A stretch of DNA of 64,000 nt from Pseudomonas anuradhapurensis (GTDB taxonomy: Bacteria; Pseudomonadota; Gammaproteobacteria; Pseudomonadales; Pseudomonadaceae). Positions 62,864 through 64,000 of this stretch are shown here, one piece after another (the stretch's first letter is position 1; each line of letters begins with the position of its first letter). The position numbers and the translations under genes are program-made. The DNA lies in the NCBI RefSeq assembly GCF_014269225.2, contig NZ_CP077097.1, positions 2,553,001 to 2,617,000 on the forward strand, given 5' to 3'. The notes under the pieces were generated by a model. The model was not told the origin of the DNA, did not search any database, and worked only from the letters and a program-made list of their open reading frames with translations.

Positions 62864-63544
62864 TTATTGGCGGGCTTTCTGTTTCGCTGCCAGGAAGCTC
62901 GCGCGCATGTCCTTGGCCCAGCCATCCAGCACCGGCTTGACATCGTTCAGGGTCAGCTTGGTGGTCTTGTTTTCCAGTTCCTGTCCTGTTCCCTTGCGCA
63001 CCACCTGGGCCAGCACCTTCTGGCTGGCACCATCGAGGAAGGCCGCCTCGACGCCAACATCCACCTCCTGGTCGCGGCCGCCCATGGCGGTGTTCACGCC
63101 GGCCGAGATCAACGCGATGGGAATGATCTCGTAAGGCTTGAGGCCTTCGTTGCTGGTGGACACTGCAGTGATGGCCGGGCGCACCACCATTACCCCCGGG
63201 CCGGGGCCCTTGGCCAGGGGCACGACGCTGCCCATTTCACGGCGCAGGGCCTCATTGAAGTAGCGGGTGATTTCCTGCAGCGTCTGCGCCGAGATGACCT
63301 CTGTCGGCTGTGGCTTGGGGTAGAACTGGCTGGGCTCGATGTAGACCTGGCTGTACTGGTTGACGTTGACCTTGGGGTCGATCCAGCGCATCACCGGGTC
63401 ACCCGAGGGGCTCTTGGCTTCTGCCAGCCGGCTGTAGTCCTTGAGGAAGCCGGAGTAGTCCTTGGGGTCCACGCGGTTGCTGGAGCAGGCAGCAACGGCG
63501 AGCAATGCGGCGCACAACAGGGTAATGCGAGGCAGTGATTTCAT
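62864..63544 (-). CDS. DUF3313 lipoprotein (226 aa)
   Basis: Lipoprotein signal with lipobox VAAC (SLPRITLLCAALLAVAAC, Cys about residue 20), so it is anchored to the inner leaflet of the outer membrane or to the inner membrane. The body fits DUF3313 (GFLKDYSRL, KVNVNQYSQVYIEPSQFYP, and a VGVEAAFLDGASQKVLAQV strand). Function unknown for the family. Start at 63544; the longer frame is not lipoprotein-like. Convergent with sdaA. Confidence 0.87.
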   Translation of the reverse strand: MKSLPRITLLCAALLAVAACSSNRVDPKDYSGFLKDYSRLAEAKSPSGDPVMRWIDPKVNVNQYSQVYIEPSQFYPKPQPTEVISAQTLQEITRYFNEALRREMGSVVPLAKGPGPGVMVVRPAITAVSTSNEGLKPYEIIPIALISAGVNTAMGGRDQEVDVGVEAAFLDGASQKVLAQVVRKGTGQELENKTTKLTLNDVKPVLDGWAKDMRASFLAAKQKARQ

Positions 63545-63655
63545 GATCAACATGCATCCATGTGGAGTCGGCCAGAACAACGCTAGCAGGTGCGCGACAG
63601 ATGGCCAGTGGCTGAGTTCAATCGCCATGAAAAATGGCCCCGCTGTCGCGGCTGT

Positions 63656-64000
63656 TCAGCCCAGCGCCTCGCGCAAGCGGTACCACAACATCCCCAGCGC
63701 CAGTAGCGGCGAGCGCAGTGCCTTGCCGCCAGGGAAGGTCAGGTGCGGCACCGCACTGAATACATCCAGCCCGCGGCTGTGGCCGAGCGCAATGCTTTCG
63801 GCGAGCAGCTTGGCGGTCCAGTGCGTCACGTTCAGCCCATGCCCGGAATAGCCCTGGGCGTAGTACACGTTGCGCTGCTGGCTGAGGCGGCCGACCTGGG
63901 GAAAACGGTTGGCGGTGATGCCGATCATGCCGCCCCACTGGTAGTCGATCTGCACGTTGGCCAATTGCGGGAACACCTTGAGTACCTTGGGCCGCATGTA
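63656..64000 (-). CDS. FAD-dependent oxidoreductase, PuuB/DadA-like, C-terminal part (cut by window end)
   Basis: Only the last 115 residues are present; the frame continues out of the window. GGMIGITANRFPQVGRL and YYAQGYSGHGLNVTHWTAKLLAE are typical of the DAO-family C-terminus, as in gamma-glutamylputrescine oxidase PuuB and related amine oxidases. The final FAD-contact glycine run (GYSGHG) is complete. The start and substrate domain cannot be seen. Confidence 0.85.
   Translation of the reverse strand, partial: YMRPKVLKVFPQLANVQIDYQWGGMIGITANRFPQVGRLSQQRNVYYAQGYSGHGLNVTHWTAKLLAESIALGHSRGLDVFSAVPHLTFPGGKALRSPLLALGMLWYRLREALG

Overview
The window looks like the chromosome of a Pseudomonas putida-group bacterium. 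The evidence is GC-rich coding with four-base ATGA gene overlaps, the long TGTAGGAGCGGCCTTG inverted repeats typical of that group, a lexA2-imuA-imuB-dnaE2 cassette with a GTAC-N4-GTGC operator, and a gene order that I recall, without being able to check it, as resembling the P. putida KT2440 region from the beta-hydroxybutyrate genes to the pea exopolysaccharide cluster. No rRNA, tRNA, CRISPR array, transposase or phage gene was recognised.

Layout. 1-4000: fatty-acid type operon (end of an RND/MMPL transporter, a DmdC-like acyl-CoA dehydrogenase, an acyl-CoA ligase). 4100-10030: housekeeping and accessory genes (a glycan-type hypothetical, ogt, a small membrane protein with a nitrilase-family hydrolase, a phosphatase, an AraC regulator between two LysE exporters, a parvulin). 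10240-16720: ketone-body use (acetoacetyl-CoA synthetase, 3-hydroxybutyrate dehydrogenase, GntP permease, sigma-54 activator) with ecotin inserted; a sigma-54 promoter and two matching inverted repeats lie in front of the permease. 16850-21150: YejA/B/E-type peptide importer without its ATPase, and a second parvulin. 21220-22750: a DAHP synthase preceded by two aromatic-rich leader peptides and an intrinsic terminator, that is, a probable attenuator. 22860-26400: small secreted protein, MFS and AEC transporters, HAD phosphatase. 26480-32230: SOS mutasome operon. 32400-37900: aldo/keto reductase, LysR regulator, acetoacetate CoA-transferase, AtoE transporter and an XRE-cupin regulator.

38150-60110 is an exopolysaccharide locus. 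A 58-residue exported protein with a PEP-CTERM-like tail stands in front. Next come the export and chain-length module (OPX, outer-membrane barrel, PCP, tyrosine kinase), then three genes on the opposite strand (Wzy-like polymerase, secreted glycoside hydrolase, galE). A forward operon follows: flippase, Tat mini-protein, GMC oxidoreductase, two acyltransferases, four glycosyltransferases (one fused to a DUF535/VirK domain), a WecG-type transferase, and the priming phosphotransferase at the end. The products would build a lipid-linked repeat unit on undecaprenyl phosphate, flip it, polymerise it and export it under PCP/kinase control.

60240-64000: LysR regulator with L-serine ammonia-lyase, a DUF3313 lipoprotein, and the C-terminus of a FAD oxidoreductase running off the window.

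The least ordinary items are the tiny PEP-CTERM-like protein with no exosortase in view, the double aromatic leader in front of DAHP synthase, the in-frame GT2-DUF535 fusion that keeps an internal ribosome binding site, and the Tat mini-protein coupled to a signal-less GMC oxidoreductase.
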